Assembly: GCF_954871325.1 (NCBI RefSeq)
Contig: NC_088777.1
Location: forward strand, 45,795,366 to 45,859,365
Direction: 5' to 3'
Length of the DNA: 64,000 nucleotides
Origin: Gordionus sp. m RMFG-2023
Taxonomy: Eukaryota > Nematomorpha > Gordioida > Chordodea > Parachordodidae
How positions within the stretch are numbered: position 1 is the stretch's first letter; every line of letters begins with the position of its first letter. Of this stretch, positions 1 through 12,028 are shown piece after piece. Both the position numbers and the translations under genes were made by a program. The notes under the pieces are model-generated. The model had not been told where the DNA came from. It saw only the letters and a program-made list of their open reading frames with translations, and did not search any database.

Positions 1-299
1 TATAATACAATTCATCAACCAAATCTAGATATTACAAACAATCATAGACATTATTTTCCAAATAAAATTTTCTGCTATCCTTACAAATGCATTTTAAAAG
101 GTTTAGACACTTTCAGCAAGCTCATAATGCTATAATAATGAATTCATTGGAAATGATGGGGGTTTTAATTGAATTTATTATCTAAAAAATAACTCCTTTA
201 TATTCACAAAATGTCGATAGTTGGTAGTAGAGATAAAATAATTTAAGTTATTCTTTTTAAATTTTCTGCTAGAATATCGTTATAATTAACTTGGTAAAA
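1..299. other. AT-rich sequence, no feature seen
   Basis: No open frame with recognisable similarity, no repeat and no splice-flanked coding patch is visible before the gypsy-like remnant that starts near 300. Confidence 0.5.
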
Positions 300-421
300 T
301 TAAAAACAGGAGAACATCGCCTACGAAGGCGGTGGGATTTTTTTGGATGGGCATAGGTTTTTGAAAGTGGTTTGCATCCTGTGAAAATCCTGTCATATAG
401 ACGCTGCTTCAAACTTTCCAT

Positions 422-469
422 CATTTTCCTGTTCTATCTTCCCACCATTTTCCTGTTCTATCTTCCCAC
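422..469. repeat. 24-bp exact tandem duplication
   Basis: Two adjacent identical 24-bp units (422-445 and 446-469), beginning cattttcctg. They lie in the integrase C-terminal/3' end of gypsy copy A, where on the minus strand they encode a repeated Lys-Ile-Glu-Gln-Glu-Asn tract. Confidence 0.85.
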
Positions 470-659
470 CTTCCTTCTAATTTCCTAGCCTAAACGCATC
501 CAACCCAATTTGAGTTCCACGGCCCAAAAACTTTTCTGACGGCGGAAACTCCGCCCCTTTCCGGCTATTGTTATAATAAGCCACTTACATCCTTAACTAA
601 CCTTCTCCCGATTTTGCTTTCCTCAACCAACTCTTTACCACTCCCACAATCCTTTTAGC

Positions 660-965
660 CTATCCATTCGAGCTCAGATGATAAGGTGGCGCCAGCACAT
701 GTTTCGTTCCACTTTGCACATAAAACCTTCTGAATACTTCACAACTAAAGGCCGGACCTCCACTGGACACTATTACCTTTACCTTTGTCACTCCGAACTT
801 CGCCCATATTTTCAATTTACTGACAACAATTTGTGTATTCAATCCTCTCACAACCTCAAATTCTACCCACTTGGAGTATGAATCTACCACAAGGAAACAC
901 TTTCTTGTCAAACTAAAAAAAGGTCCACATGTATTCTTTCCCAAGGTCCCGACACTTTCGGTCAT
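660..965 (-). pseudogene. Integrase catalytic-core remnant of gypsy copy A
   Basis: The open stretch contains hallmarks of the retroviral-type integrase core: FLVVDSYSKWVEFE around the first catalytic Asp, VSSGGPAF where intact relatives have SDGGPAF, and LAPPYHLSSNG before the catalytic Glu. The second Asp is replaced by Ser, so this copy could not be catalytic. The frame opens and closes without the flanking domains. It is a piece of the decayed element, not an independent gene. Confidence 0.8.
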
Positions 966-1612
966 ATACTCTTCTTATCCTTCAGGGCATTCTGGCCCAG
1001 ATATTGCTCACTTCACATTGCCCAACCAGTCTCTCAATTTCTTCATTCATTCCTGGCCATCATACATATTCACAGGCCCACTGTTTTATTCGTTCCTCCC
1101 TGATGCCCAGCATGCAACAATATCATCACATTCTCTTTCAGCCTACTAGGACCACCGCCTTCGCACTACACAATCATCCAGTACTGTTAATTATTTGCCA
1201 ACACTCTTGTATCTTTTATCTCCATCTCGCCATCTCCTGCTCCTCATTATACATTCATTTATTCGACTCAGCATTCCATCATTCAAAGTCGCATAGCGAA
1301 TTTCTTCCACCGGGCCCCCTTTTAAAAATCTCGACATCGCCCTCACCAATTTCCATTTCTTCCCTCACCATCAAACCTTTGTCCTCAATATCTTCACCTG
1401 CCCCACATCTCAACATAATGTCCGGATTCTCTCGACCTCTTCTATATTTCACCATAGCAACAACCACCTCTGTAACCTCATTAACTCTTTGTTATCCTTT
1501 TTAAACAAATGTATCAACTGTTGTGATCCGTATATACTACAAACCGCTGCCCAATCTAACACTCTCTGCACTTAGATCACCGCTAAGACCTACTGTTCGA
1601 TCACCGAATACC

Positions 1613-1798
1613 TCATTTCAGCATCCGGGAATACTCTCGAAAAAAACAACACAGGTCTCTCTTTTTCATCCATCTCAAGCAACAAGCCCCTCCTACTCCT
1701 TTATTCGACGCATCCACTGCCAAGACCACTTCCAACTCATTGTTGAAACATACTAAAATTGGTTCTTCCCATATTTTCCCATTCAGGCAATCAAACAC
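1613..1798 (-). pseudogene. RNase H remnant of gypsy copy A
   Basis: The fragment reads PILVCFNNELEVVLAVDASNKG, the start of the Ty3/gypsy RNase H domain with its first catalytic Asp (AVDAS). Downstream similarity is lost by frameshift. It lies in the expected place between RT and integrase on the minus strand. Confidence 0.75.
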
Positions 1799-2272
1799 AG
1801 CATCTTGCTCATCTCCCCAAACTTACAACGGCATTACCACATGGACAAAATTCTTAACAAACCGGTGATAATAATTTACCATACCCACAAAAGACTGTAT
1901 TTCCGCTTTACATCGAACTTCACCATATTTTTGATTCCAACCATATTTTTATGCAGTGGCCGCACTTCCACTCCTTTAATCCGATATCCCAAATAAACAA
2001 CCTCCTTTACTCACAGTATACTCTTCTCCCTACTCGCTCGCAATCCTTTCTCCCGGATTCTCGGAAATATCTCAATCTTCGATTATGCTGCTCCGGCGTG
2101 AACCTCCTTGTCAACATATTATCCATGTAATAAAACACACCTTCTAATCAGAATCAGCGCAGCCATCATTCGCTGAAATATTGATGCAGAGGCCCTCAAC
2201 CCAAACGGCAACCTATGAAAGGCGAACAACCCTTTTGGCGTGTAATCCTCAACAGCTTCTGCATCTCCTTCC

Positions 2273-2455
2273 TCATTCGCTATTATAAACATTCGAAGAA
2301 TCCCCTTTCGAAAAATATCTGTCCCCTTTCAAATTGGTCAATATTTCCTCGATCCTATGTAACGGATATTTCACTTCAACCACCCATGGATTTAACGTTA
2401 CCCGGAAATCGGCACCAAGCAGCAACATCCCATTAGTCTTTTTCACCGATACCAA
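2273..2455 (-). pseudogene. Reverse transcriptase remnant of gypsy copy A
   Basis: The fragment contains VEVKYPLHRIEEILTNLKGD, the finger/palm boundary of gypsy RT (compare YPLPRIEQLLANLRGD in the intact element at 14.4 kb). The following motif A is damaged: FSKGDSSNVY stands where the intact element has FSKIDFSNAY. Further RT pieces with shifted frames extend down to about 2000. Confidence 0.75.
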
Positions 2456-2555
2456 AGCCGTTGATCACACGCCGTACTCAACCGGGCTTCTATGCCCTCC
2501 TTTACCCCAGTGATCTAACTTTCGCTCTATCTCCTGCCTCCACCCAAATGGCTGC

Positions 2556-2855
2556 ATTATAAAAAATATTTAGCTGTTAAATCTTATTTTTTATTCCAAA
2601 AAATCTCAATTCAAAAAATAATTTTTTTAAAACGAGTTGGCTGAAGCTTATTTAGGCCTATTTATTAGTATGGAGTTTCAATTTTTTTTAAAATTTTTGG
2701 GATTTTAAAAATATTTTATTTTTTTGACTCATTATGTGTAAACTTGCTTATATTATCATAAAATGAAAAAAAATTTAAGTCTCCGTCATTATTTTTTGAG
2801 TTATGATGTCAATTCACAGTTTAGTCAATTTATTTAGATTTTTGGGATTTTACTC
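2556..2855. other. AT-rich insertion interrupting gypsy copy A
   Basis: About 300 bp of T-rich sequence with no similarity to the Pol domains on either side separates the RT remnant from the upstream linker. It looks like a later insertion or replaced sequence. No target-site duplication or terminal repeat could be recognised. Confidence 0.35.
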
Positions 2856-3525
2856 GACGCACAATACAATTATTCGGCATACATTTTCATCCGTATTTCT
2901 ACCTCATAATCTCTCAAGCAAACCAACTCCTCACTAAAAATTTTATATTACTCCTTTGCCAATCGCTCTACTCTCTTTTGTAGATTCCAATTCTACCACA
3001 TTCTCCCGGTCTCCTAACTTGCTTCTCATGTCGTTTCGCATTCTCGCACTGTAATTCTCCATTTCCTACACATCGAACTTGTAGCTTCGCTACTTCATTC
3101 CTTATCACCTGAATCATCTTTCCCATTTTACCCAACATTTGGCGTTCTCTCAGCGTATCCACGACCTTCTAACGCCATTCCTTTACTTTCTCCCCAATAA
3201 AAAGACTCACCTTCATTTATATTATCTCCTTCAATTCACTCCGCAGTACCTCTCGACTCTTCATGATTTCACCTTCATTCTAGCTATCTATAGCAATAAA
3301 TTTACCTCATCTAGCAAATACCAACTAAAAATTTTACACTGGCTACACTGGTGATCCAATAATTCCATTCCAACACTGTTTTTACCCTCCGATCCATTAT
3401 CCACAAATCTAACACTTGTAACTCCCCACTATATAAGCCCATATCTTTACTCTACCGATGACAGTTATTTCCGATCCATCAAACTGCCTCATACAAATCT
3501 CCTCTCTATTTATAACTCCCCTCGG

Positions 3526-3726
3526 CTATAATCTACGATATTCCTCATGTCCCATCACTAATATCGCCGCTCCTATATTAAACAACATTGATACCTCCTT
3601 TCCATTCATATTATACCTTACCCTATGAGAGGGATCATACACAGAACTCTTATCCCCCTCTCCCTTCAACATCCGTATTTCACCTTTCCATTTTCCTGCA
3701 ATCATGCTAACCTCTTTTTGTTCCAA
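3526..3726 (-). pseudogene. Aspartic protease remnant of gypsy copy A
   Basis: The peptide contains MLFNIGAAILVMG, which occupies the place of the retropepsin active-site loop (normally DTGA followed by a hydrophobic stretch). Asp is replaced by Asn and Thr by Ile, so the protease is dead. The position immediately upstream of the linker and RT on the minus strand supports the assignment. Confidence 0.6.
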
Positions 3727-3798
3727 TCTCCTAACCCTGCCATCAAACAGTCACCTTATTTAATAATCCCTCGCCCAATGCTTTCTTTCCGGCACTGG

Positions 3799-5345
3799 TA
3801 GATAAAGTATCTAAGTAAAATGAAGAATTAATGAGAATTAGAGCTTGTTCGAAAGGAGATATAGAATAGAATAGAAAAGTAAAGACAAAGTGTTTAAAAC
3901 AAAGAGTGAATTAAGTAAAAGACAATTGTTTAATAATTAGAGGATATCGCTTAGTGATACCGGTTATATTAGGAAAGAATATATTTTAGCAGCTGTGCAT
4001 GCCGGACATCTAGGGAGTTGTGGTACATGTAACATGTGGGCAAATGTACTAGCAAGTATCAAAGAAGATAAATGGCCTGAGAGGAACATTCCATATTAAA
4101 GAATACATGTGATTTTTTAGAATATATGAGAAGAAAATATTTTATTATGGTAGATGCAGGTTCAAAATGGATAGATTGCTAGCATGTTTCAGGTTTATAA
4201 ACAAGAGTAGCTTTGGATAAAATAAAATATTTTGTGGTAAATATAGATTAATAAAGACGTTAGTATAAGATAGAGGTCCAGCTTTTAAAGGCAGAGCACT
4301 TGGCAAATTTTGTGATAGATGGAAGATTGAGCATTTATTTTTGCCACCACATTACGAAGTATTAGACAGGCCGAGCAAATGGTAGCTATAGTTAATAGTT
4401 AGTTAAAAAAAGAAAAAAGTGGATATGGATGGAGGTTATCGTTGTTAGAATTCAACAACACCAAGAGGTACAAAAGAAGTTCTCCAGCAGATATATTTTT
4501 AGGTAGAAAGACAAGAACTAATAGATTTCTTGAAAGAAAGAATAAAACAGAAAGTAACTATATGTTATGAAAATTTTAAAATTGGAAGTCTAGTTTGGAT
4601 ATTGTTTGATAATCTAATTAAATTGGGGAAGGGTGTAGTAAGGAAAAATATAGGTTCAAAAGCTTAGGTAGAAATTGAAGAACAGTCAGGAACTTGGTCA
4701 AGTCCTATTAAGCAGTTACCAAGATTGGTAGAGCAATAATAACAACGTATCTTAAATTGATGATAAGCATAATTGATTTGTTTTTTAACAAGTTGTACGA
4801 GAATTATGAGAATCATATTTGTGTTATATTTTTAATAACGTGTTTTAAATTGATGATAGACATAATTGATTTGCTTTTTTTACAAGTCGTACGGAATTAT
4901 GAGAATTAAAATTTCGTTGTTTTTAGACAAAGTGTGTAAAATTATAATATATTTGGAAGTTTTATGTAACAAGTAACAACAAAGGGTAGCTTAGTAAATT
5001 AAGAAGAAAGGGTAAGAGATTTTTATAGAGATAAGAGATAGAAATAAGGATAAGAAATATATATAAAAATGTCAATTCTATTTGCAGACGGCGTCATGTT
5101 TTAGATTAGATAACAAGACAATTAAGATAGAGATCAGAGAAATAGATGGTTAATCAGAATCTAGAAAGTGGGCAAATGCCGCCAAGCGCAACAAAGGGAG
5201 GAAATGATCCAAGATAGGCCAATATGTCGTCACTCAAACAGAGAAACAGGACAAGGTTGGGACAAACGTAGAAAGATAGCTGTTGGGCATGCGGAAGGAA
5301 TAATTTAATATATTCAGCATCGATATTGACGTGATAAATAATTTA
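3799..5345 (+). mobile_element. Decayed gypsy-like fragment, same family as the element at 12-17.5 kb (copy B)
   Basis: The nucleotide sequence parallels the 3' half of the intact element at 12029-17541. The integrase zinc region has the same CNMWAN context near 4030, the core follows (VDAGSKWID at about 4150), and the C-terminal tail ends near 4740. A 3' region corresponding to the accessory ORF, including a surviving CWACG motif near 5285, follows. Many indels and stops are present and no LTR is recognisable, so it is an old, truncated insertion. It matters because it shows that the downstream accessory ORF is an inherited part of the family. Confidence 0.8.
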
Positions 5346-5763
5346 TTATTAGCAGGACAAAGTTCTATATATGCTTCTTATTTTCTTCTACTCAACTTTT
5401 TCACTTTCAATGAATATATTTCAATAAAAACCTTTAATATTATTCATTTTAAGATTTTGTGTAAACCTTTAAGAATATTAATGATATCTATTCTAAGATT
5501 TTGAAAATTCAATGAAAACCTTAAATATTCATAATGTTCATTTTAGGTAAATCACTTTTCATAAAACAAATTTTATGATCCATTTATATATATCTTTTCT
5601 ATCATATACACATCTTTTTTATACATATATAGGCCTTTTATTTACTATAAAAATTTTTCATCTAATTATTTGGCCCAAGCCTAATTCAATTTTTACTCCC
5701 ATAGAATCATAATTTCATTACAATATCCTACCCCATGTTTACATTTTTTTACATAAATCCAAA

Positions 5764-7500
5764 CTTATGGTTGTATCGTTGAAAACATATTCCACTTAAT
5801 TTTAATCCAAACTTCAATTTCAGATCCGTCAGATTGTTTAACAAACTTATTTTCCTCTATAATGCCATATTTATGAAAATTTTCCATGGATATTATAGAA
5901 ATGCTAGCATCCGTTTCAATCAAACAACATTTATATGTACATTTGATCAATCCTCAATTTAACCCGAGGACAAGGAAACTGTTCATTCAATCTTTCAAAC
6001 ATAAAATTTTAATGACTGAAAGATTGAATGAACAGTTTCCTTGTCCTCGGGTTAAATTGAGGATTGATCAAATGTACATATAAATGTTGTTTGATTGATA
6101 CGGATGCTAGCATTTCTATAATATCCATGGAAAATTTTCATAAATATGGCATTATAGAGGAAAATAAGTTTGTTAAACAATCTGAAAATTTTATGTTTTA
6201 ATCTGCTGTTAAATTTATTCTATCTGAACTATTAATTTGATTAGAATCCAAATTCATGCATAAATTTGACTCGGAATTTAGAGATTTTTAACATCATTAA
6301 TATGTTTTTTAACAATACCCTTAGGATATTTCCCCCATTTTATAACCCTTTCTATTGAAATTATAATAAAATTTAACATTTTTCATTTTATCAACATGAT
6401 AATAGAAATTTCTATGATAACCACATCTTTTATGAGAGTTAAATTTCAATTTACATTATCAAAAATCTTACAATGGTTTCTTTACTATATCCTCAGAATT
6501 TTTTACCACGTTATATTTATTAAGACATTTATTATTATAATTTACCGGTCTCTCGATCTTCATGATTATAACCACCATATAGTCAGTTTACATAATTCGA
6601 CATTTCGGCACAATTCATAGCCACATGTCCAAATTTTTTACATTAAAAACAACAAAATAAATTATCAATAGCTGATTCTAACAATTTAAATTTTGTAATA
6701 CATAAAATTTTTCTTACATTGAAATTTCCCAATAGTGACTTTCTTAAAGGAAAATCAACATAAGAATTTCGTTCTTTTACGATGCAAGTTTAAGCTTTGT
6801 GTCTTTATAACCACATCGGTTATATACAATATTATCCAAAGTATTTATTTTAAAATTAAAATTTGTACTAAATTTCTTATCCATTGAAAAACTATTTTTT
6901 CGTTAACAACATTTTTTTCACATATTTGACATTTAAAAAAGTTATTATTTATATTAATCAATTTATATATATCCTGTTATATAACGTGAATCAAATTTTT
7001 TAACTTCTTTAATTCTTTTAGGATAGCAACCTATCTTTCCAAACATTCTGGATGATCATTAATATTCTCATTCAATTTTTTAACCAAGTTTAGTATACCT
7101 CATTTAAAATTACCTTTAAATTACTTTCCAAATCCACATTAATATTTTCACTTATTTTTTTTTTAATTTTTTTTTTAACCACATTTGGTCATTTAAAATT
7201 ATTTTTTAATCCATTATTTTATCCAAATAATAATCCGATGTAACGAAATCTTTATCCAATTAATTTGAATATTTTTTTCAATATACATGGTATTACCATT
7301 TTTCACCTGTGCCTTCAGTTTATTGAACACCATATTTAATTCACAATTAATATTGTCCATTTTACCAACAGAAACAGTTTCATCATAACACAAAGTTTTG
7401 TCTATAACATCCGCAATTATCGGATTTAAACATCTTTTTCTACATTTCTTTATCAAATGTTTGATAATTAAAAAGGAGATATATAGTATGAAAAACATAA
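5764..7500 (-). mobile_element. Decayed gypsy-like element, Gag-protease part (copy C)
   Basis: On the minus strand the order is an N-terminal frame with a hydrophobic segment (7214-7498, MFFILYISFLIIKHL), a damaged CCHC zinc knuckle (about 6540-6660, CKKFGHVAMNC preceded by a stop), and an aspartic-protease-like segment (5764-6000, with ETDASISIIS in place of DTGA). The hydrophobic Gag start, knuckles and protease mirror the layout of the young element at 12.6-13.6 kb. No RT is visible downstream of the protease. Confidence 0.6.
5829..6185. repeat. Near-perfect palindrome, 169-bp arms, 19-bp spacer
   Basis: The left arm 5829-5997 is the reverse complement of 6017-6185 with a single mismatch. 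The spacer is 5998-6016. Both arms carry the protease segment of copy C in opposite directions. The right arm reads DTDA at the active-site position, whereas the left arm reads ETDA because of the one mismatch. Confidence 0.95.
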
Positions 7501-8180
7501 AAATAATTAAATTGTAGTTATAATAAATTCATTAAATTTCTTATTAAGAAATAAAAATCTCTATGAAGTAAAACTTTGTTAAACACATTATGCTTATTAT
7601 TATAAATAAAAACCATCTCATAGTTTTCTTTTAAAATTACCTTTAAAATTTTTTTTAGTTGCATAGCGTTGTGGTTTATTTTTATTCTATATGTATATTT
7701 CAAATTTTTTTTGACCTTTAGGTTTTGGTAAATCGCACTTACCTCGGCTAAGAATCCTAGTCAATCCGTTAAATATAAAAGTCCTTCCAAAACGTGACAG
7801 TCAATATAAAATAGCAAGATAATTTATTTGGAATAATAATTTGTAGAAATAATCTAAGGGAATACGAATAGCCAATCATAAAATCTTTATTTCAATATAA
7901 TTCACATTAATCAGCAATTTTATGGGAAAAAATCACAATCTATTATTTATTTATATTATTTAATTTACAAATTCGAACAAAAACCTCTCATCCTAAATTA
8001 CTATATGAAACTTACTCAAATACTCATTTAATCTATTATCATATACTATACTCATTTAATTTAGATACCATATATATATATATTAATTGAATCTTTTTAA
8101 ACAATTTCTTATATATAATCTATCTATCATCGTGTGTGATTGCTTCTTACAAGGCGGATTCTCTGTAAGTTATAGAATCG
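7501..8180. other. AT-rich sequence between elements, no gene seen
   Basis: Only short open frames without similarity are present. The last 50 bp or so may be the 5' untranslated part of the following LINE. Confidence 0.4.
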
Positions 8181-8218
8181 GCACGGTAATCATAATTAAA
8201 TTTTAATAAAATTTTTCA

Positions 8219-9384
8219 TTGAAGGACCACAATATTAAAATGATCTCTTTAAATATAAGATCCCTGAATGATAAACTAACTATACTTAGGCAAGTTATGA
8301 AAGACCAACATTACGACATCCTCCTTTTACAGGAGACCCACCTTAAAGTAACTGAGATAAGGAACCTCTTAGATTACACCTTATATTACAGCTCAAATGC
8401 TGAACACGTATGGGCTGGGGTGGCGATTATGATACATAATAAATTAATAAAATTCGTATGCTTCAACCCAATCTCCAGCCGAATATGCTGCCTTACCCTA
8501 AACTTAGGTTATAAAAAGTTCATTTTTTAATATATACGCGCCTCACAATGATAGTGTTTTCTATATGGAATTGGAGAATGTCTTAAAGGAACTACCGCAT
8601 CGGGATGGCATCCCCCATCATTCTAGCAGGCGATTTCAATGCTTCAGTAGGTAAATCTAAAAACTCTTCCTGCCTTGGAAACGCCGCATTAATACAAAGT
8701 ACGAACCCCAACGGTAAAAGGTTAATAGAAATCTGCTAGCTTTTCAACATGAAAATTGGAAATACTTTCTTCAATCATTCAACTCATCACATCATGACTT
8801 ACAAGAGTCCTTCCTTTGGCACTACCTCACAGATAGATTTCTTTGTAATTTCCACTAAGATCTTCAAGTGGGTGAGAGACATCAGAGTAATCAGTAAACT
8901 AAACCTTACACTTTTTACGGACCATTATCCACTGGGTTGTGAACTCAAAATTAACAACAGTATCTTCCCAAACCACACTAGACAGAACAGTCTCACCACT
9001 GTAAAATACATAGCTAGAAAAGACTTGGCACAACTAAATGTCTTAGAGGTGAAAGAAGAGTTCGTCTCTAAATTAACATCTTGGAGAAACACAGTAAATG
9101 GCATGATAAACCCAAATCTGACCTGGAAGAACATTAAGCTGAATTTATTAGGTAGTGTAACATCATGCTTAAGACCACGCACCAAGCGCAGAGAGTGGCT
9201 CACCCCTTTAACAATACAAATAATTAAGAATCTTACAACAAATATATCCCACCATCAATTCGCAAGACATCATAGGAGATACATTACTCACCGCATAAGG
9301 GCTGACAAAAGACTGTTTATTGCTAACTTATCGAATTCTATCCAATTCAATTTTGATATCGAATTCTATCCAATTCAATTTTGA
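8219..9384 (+). pseudogene. Endonuclease-domain part of the LINE ORF, frame-broken
   Basis: The first frame (8219-8530) starts with the conserved LINE endonuclease N-terminus (INIRSLN-like, QETHL). The match then moves to another frame (about 8530-8715, YAPHND and AGDFNA) and to a third piece (8749-9384). The last carries the C-terminal endonuclease motifs, SQIDFFVI and TDHYPL. Confidence 0.75.
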
Positions 9385-9386
9385 TA
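9331..9386. repeat. 28-bp exact tandem duplication inside the LINE
   Basis: Identical units at 9331-9358 and 9359-9386, beginning tcgaattcta. A 28-bp duplication is not a multiple of three and is one of the lesions that break the LINE reading frame. Confidence 0.9.
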
Positions 9387-9529
9387 ATAATAATATTTAT
9401 AAGGCCTTCCAATCTCTTAAACTACTCACCACCTTTAAAACCAATCCTTTACCAAGACTACAATTAAATAACAACAAGATTATAACTGACCCTGAGGAAA
9501 AATTAGACTTATGATGGATAGACCACTAC

Positions 9530-11126
9530 ATGAACCTTTACAAAACGAGATGGCCTAGACCTAGATGTGACTACCCCTTCCAATCACCCAATCAGAATCT
9601 GAACAAGTCCGATATAGTCGGTGCCATCAAACGTCTAAAAATGCATAAAGCTGCTGGAGCTGATGGAATCTTTGCAGAACTCTGGAAGATAGAGGTAGAC
9701 CTAAGTGCCAGCTTACTACTTCCCCTCTTTAGGGAGATTTGAAATACGGGCAAGTTTCCTGACGAATGGATGACATCAATTATACTAAACTTCCCTAAAA
9801 ATAAGTCCCCAAACTGCCTTAAAGATTACAGAGGTATTGCACTGATTCCAGTCACACTAAAAATGTTCACATACATCATATCATTAAACCAATCATTAAC
9901 AGGTTCCTTTCTAACGCTATCACATTATACAGGAAGGGCAGAAATACTACGAAGTTGACTATGGCACTTAAGGTCATTCTGGAAAAGGCCAGAATGCATA
10001 AATCCCCATCTTTGCCCTAATGATTGATTTAAGTCAAGCCTTTGACTCCATAATTCAGAATAAGATATGACCCTTGCTGGAAAACATTGGAATAGATAAG
10101 CATCTGATAGCGCTAATTAAGATAATTTACGACAATCATAGCGTAGTTCATCAGCATCTAAATATGAAGTCGCAACCTTTTAAAGCAAATAGGGGCCTCA
10201 AACAAGGATGCATCCTTTCATCGATTATTTTTAATGTAATAATGAATGATATCCTGAATAAATCCCTTAAACAAAAATATGCACTCAACACATATTACAG
10301 TGATCAACAACACCTCAATGATATGCACAACTCTTTAAACTTTCTATGTTATGCCGACGACGTATGTATTCTAGCCAACTCAGAATACAAATTAAGAAAT
10401 ATTTTATCATTATTTGTCAACAACTGTGATGGATATGGTTTAAGAGTTAACTACACAAAAACCAAACTGATCACCTCAAATACCGATGCGAGTCACTTAA
10501 ACCCCTTTAACTTTGAGGGTAATACGATAGAATTAGTGTCAGATTTTAAATACCTAGGAACCAGGATAACATCATTAGGCTTTACTTTTGTAGATACGAA
10601 ATCGAGAACGAAAAATGCTAGACTCCGCTATCATCAACTGTCGAAATTATGGTCATTTAACCTAATATCAACTAATTTAAAAATAAGACTCTTCAAGTCC
10701 CTAATTGTACCCATTTTTACCTACGGCCTGGAGACTTGGCAGGACTCAAAAAGTAACATCAACACAATTCAGTCATTTATAAACAAATGCCTTAGAAGAA
10801 TCACCAAAACGTATTACCCATACAACACATCAAATACAACGCTCTGGAATAGATGCGACATCCTACTAATCAATCGTCTCATACCCTTGAGGAGACTAGA
10901 ATTACTAGGCCATAGCTTAAGACACTCGCAGGAAAATATGATATTCTCGTCCTTGAAATGGTGCCCTGACGGTAGGAAGAAAACTCCTAAATACTATTGG
11001 TTGGCGAAATGTTTGAAAGATATGGACCTGATTAACCTCTCGTTTGCAGATTTCATGGCACTCAGCAAAAACAAGAAACACCTAAAGGAACATTTACAAT
11101 ACATGTTAAAATATGGCCTAAATTAA
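9530..11126 (+). pseudogene. Reverse transcriptase part of the LINE ORF, frame-broken
   Basis: Pieces 9530-9742, 9770-9958 and 10074-11126 lie in successive frames. The last piece (350 codons) carries RT motif B (GLKQGC), motif C (YADD) and the thumb with FKYLGTRI. It also has a C-terminal RLIPLRRLELLGHSLRH stretch typical of LINE ORF2 tails. It ends at a stop about 85 bp before the A/C-rich tail. Confidence 0.8.
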
Positions 11127-11214
11127 TATTGAAACCGTTCTTCTCCTTTACGTTCTTGCAATAAATGGAATAAGTATGTTTGATAATGATAATAACCTGA
11201 ACAACAACAACATA

Positions 11215-12023
11215 ACTTAACTTCCTTTTATTAACCCACGACCTTCTTTTCTGGACAATTTTTTTTATATTTTGAAAATTAGAATTAGTTATTTATATTA
11301 TAATTTTAGTTGGGCATTGTTAGTATATGTTCGCCATTCAAATTTGTAATTTGAATGTTAAAAAGATATATATATATATAGGAAACAAAATCATTAAAAA
11401 ATTCATTCACCCAATAATTATTTCAATCAGAGTTGTACATTTGCTCAAAATAAAAAGATCTTCTTTGAAGATCGTAAAATTTGAAGATCTTTTATTTTTT
11501 AAAAATTTTGTGTAACGATCTTCAAAGATCTTCATTTTTTTACCCCTTTATTAAAAGCCCAGATGTTTTTCAATTTTATTAATATAATATTTCTTTATAC
11601 CTCTCCTCCTGCCTTGTTGAAAGAAAAAAATATTATTTATTTTTTAAGCATGTTAAATTAAAATATAAATTCAATAAAGATGCACCGACAATTTTCATAA
11701 TCGTATTTTAAAAAAAAGTTTTACCACAGAAGGGTAAAAATTTAATTTATATTAATAAAATGTTAAATTCAGAAAAGCGATAATTTTTCTAATCGTTATT
11801 TTTACATAAATGGGTAAAAATTAGTATTGTAAAAAAAATTTAAGTTAAAATTTCAATGAAGATGTATTGTTATTTCAATTATTCACGGATTATTATTTCA
11901 ATTTTAAAATAAAGGTTTGATGTTATATATATATTTTAATATTTAATCTTCCTTTTTTTTATAATAATCAACGTCAAAATCCAACCTGTTTGAACTAATA
12001 CAATGATGAGAAAAATTAAATTA
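11215..12023. other. AT-rich spacer with a palindromic cluster
   Basis: No gene is seen. Between 11457 and 11535 the word GATCTTC and its complement GAAGATC recur. They form two small hairpins and an inverted pair (11457-11475 against about 11514-11533). Confidence 0.5.
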
Positions 12024-12028
12024 GCTTT
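12024..12028 (+). repeat. Target-site duplication, left copy (gcttt)
   Basis: The 5-bp word gcttt directly precedes the 5' LTR and recurs at 17542-17546 directly after the 3' LTR. This is the 5-bp duplication expected for a Ty3/gypsy integrase. Confidence 0.85.

Larger units (their letters stand above)
300..3798 (-). mobile_element. Decayed Ty3/gypsy-like LTR retrotransposon (copy A)
   Basis: Read on the minus strand from high to low coordinate, the order is aspartic protease (3526-3726), linker, reverse transcriptase (about 2000-2560), RNase H (about 1523-1800), integrase core (660-965) and an integrase C-terminal tail (about 300-560). That order is the Ty3/gypsy Pol order. Every domain is broken by stops and frameshifts, so no complete frame survives. 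No LTR was recognised at either end. The right edge at about 3798 is abrupt and abuts an oppositely oriented fragment of another gypsy-like family. Confidence 0.8.
8181..11214 (+). mobile_element. Near full-length but broken LINE (APE-type non-LTR retrotransposon)
   Basis: An apurinic-type endonuclease is followed by a reverse transcriptase and a C-terminal region, spread over several frames. Endonuclease: SLNIRSLNDKL and LLLQETHL at 8219-8530, LAGDFNAS near 8620-8650, and TDHYPL near 8920. RT: AAGADGI near 9655, DYRGIALIP near 9820, GLKQGCILSSIIFNVIMNDI near 10190-10250 and CYADDVCILA near 10350. The longest piece is 10074-11126. The 3' end is an (AAC)n-like tail at about 11198-11212. At least four frame breaks make it inactive. 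The clade (jockey/CR1/RTE) is not assigned. Confidence 0.85.

Noticed and set aside
929-1504. Plus-strand 191-codon open frame
   Set aside because: Low-complexity Ser/Pro/His-rich translation antisense to the RNase H-integrase part of gypsy copy A; it is a shadow frame.
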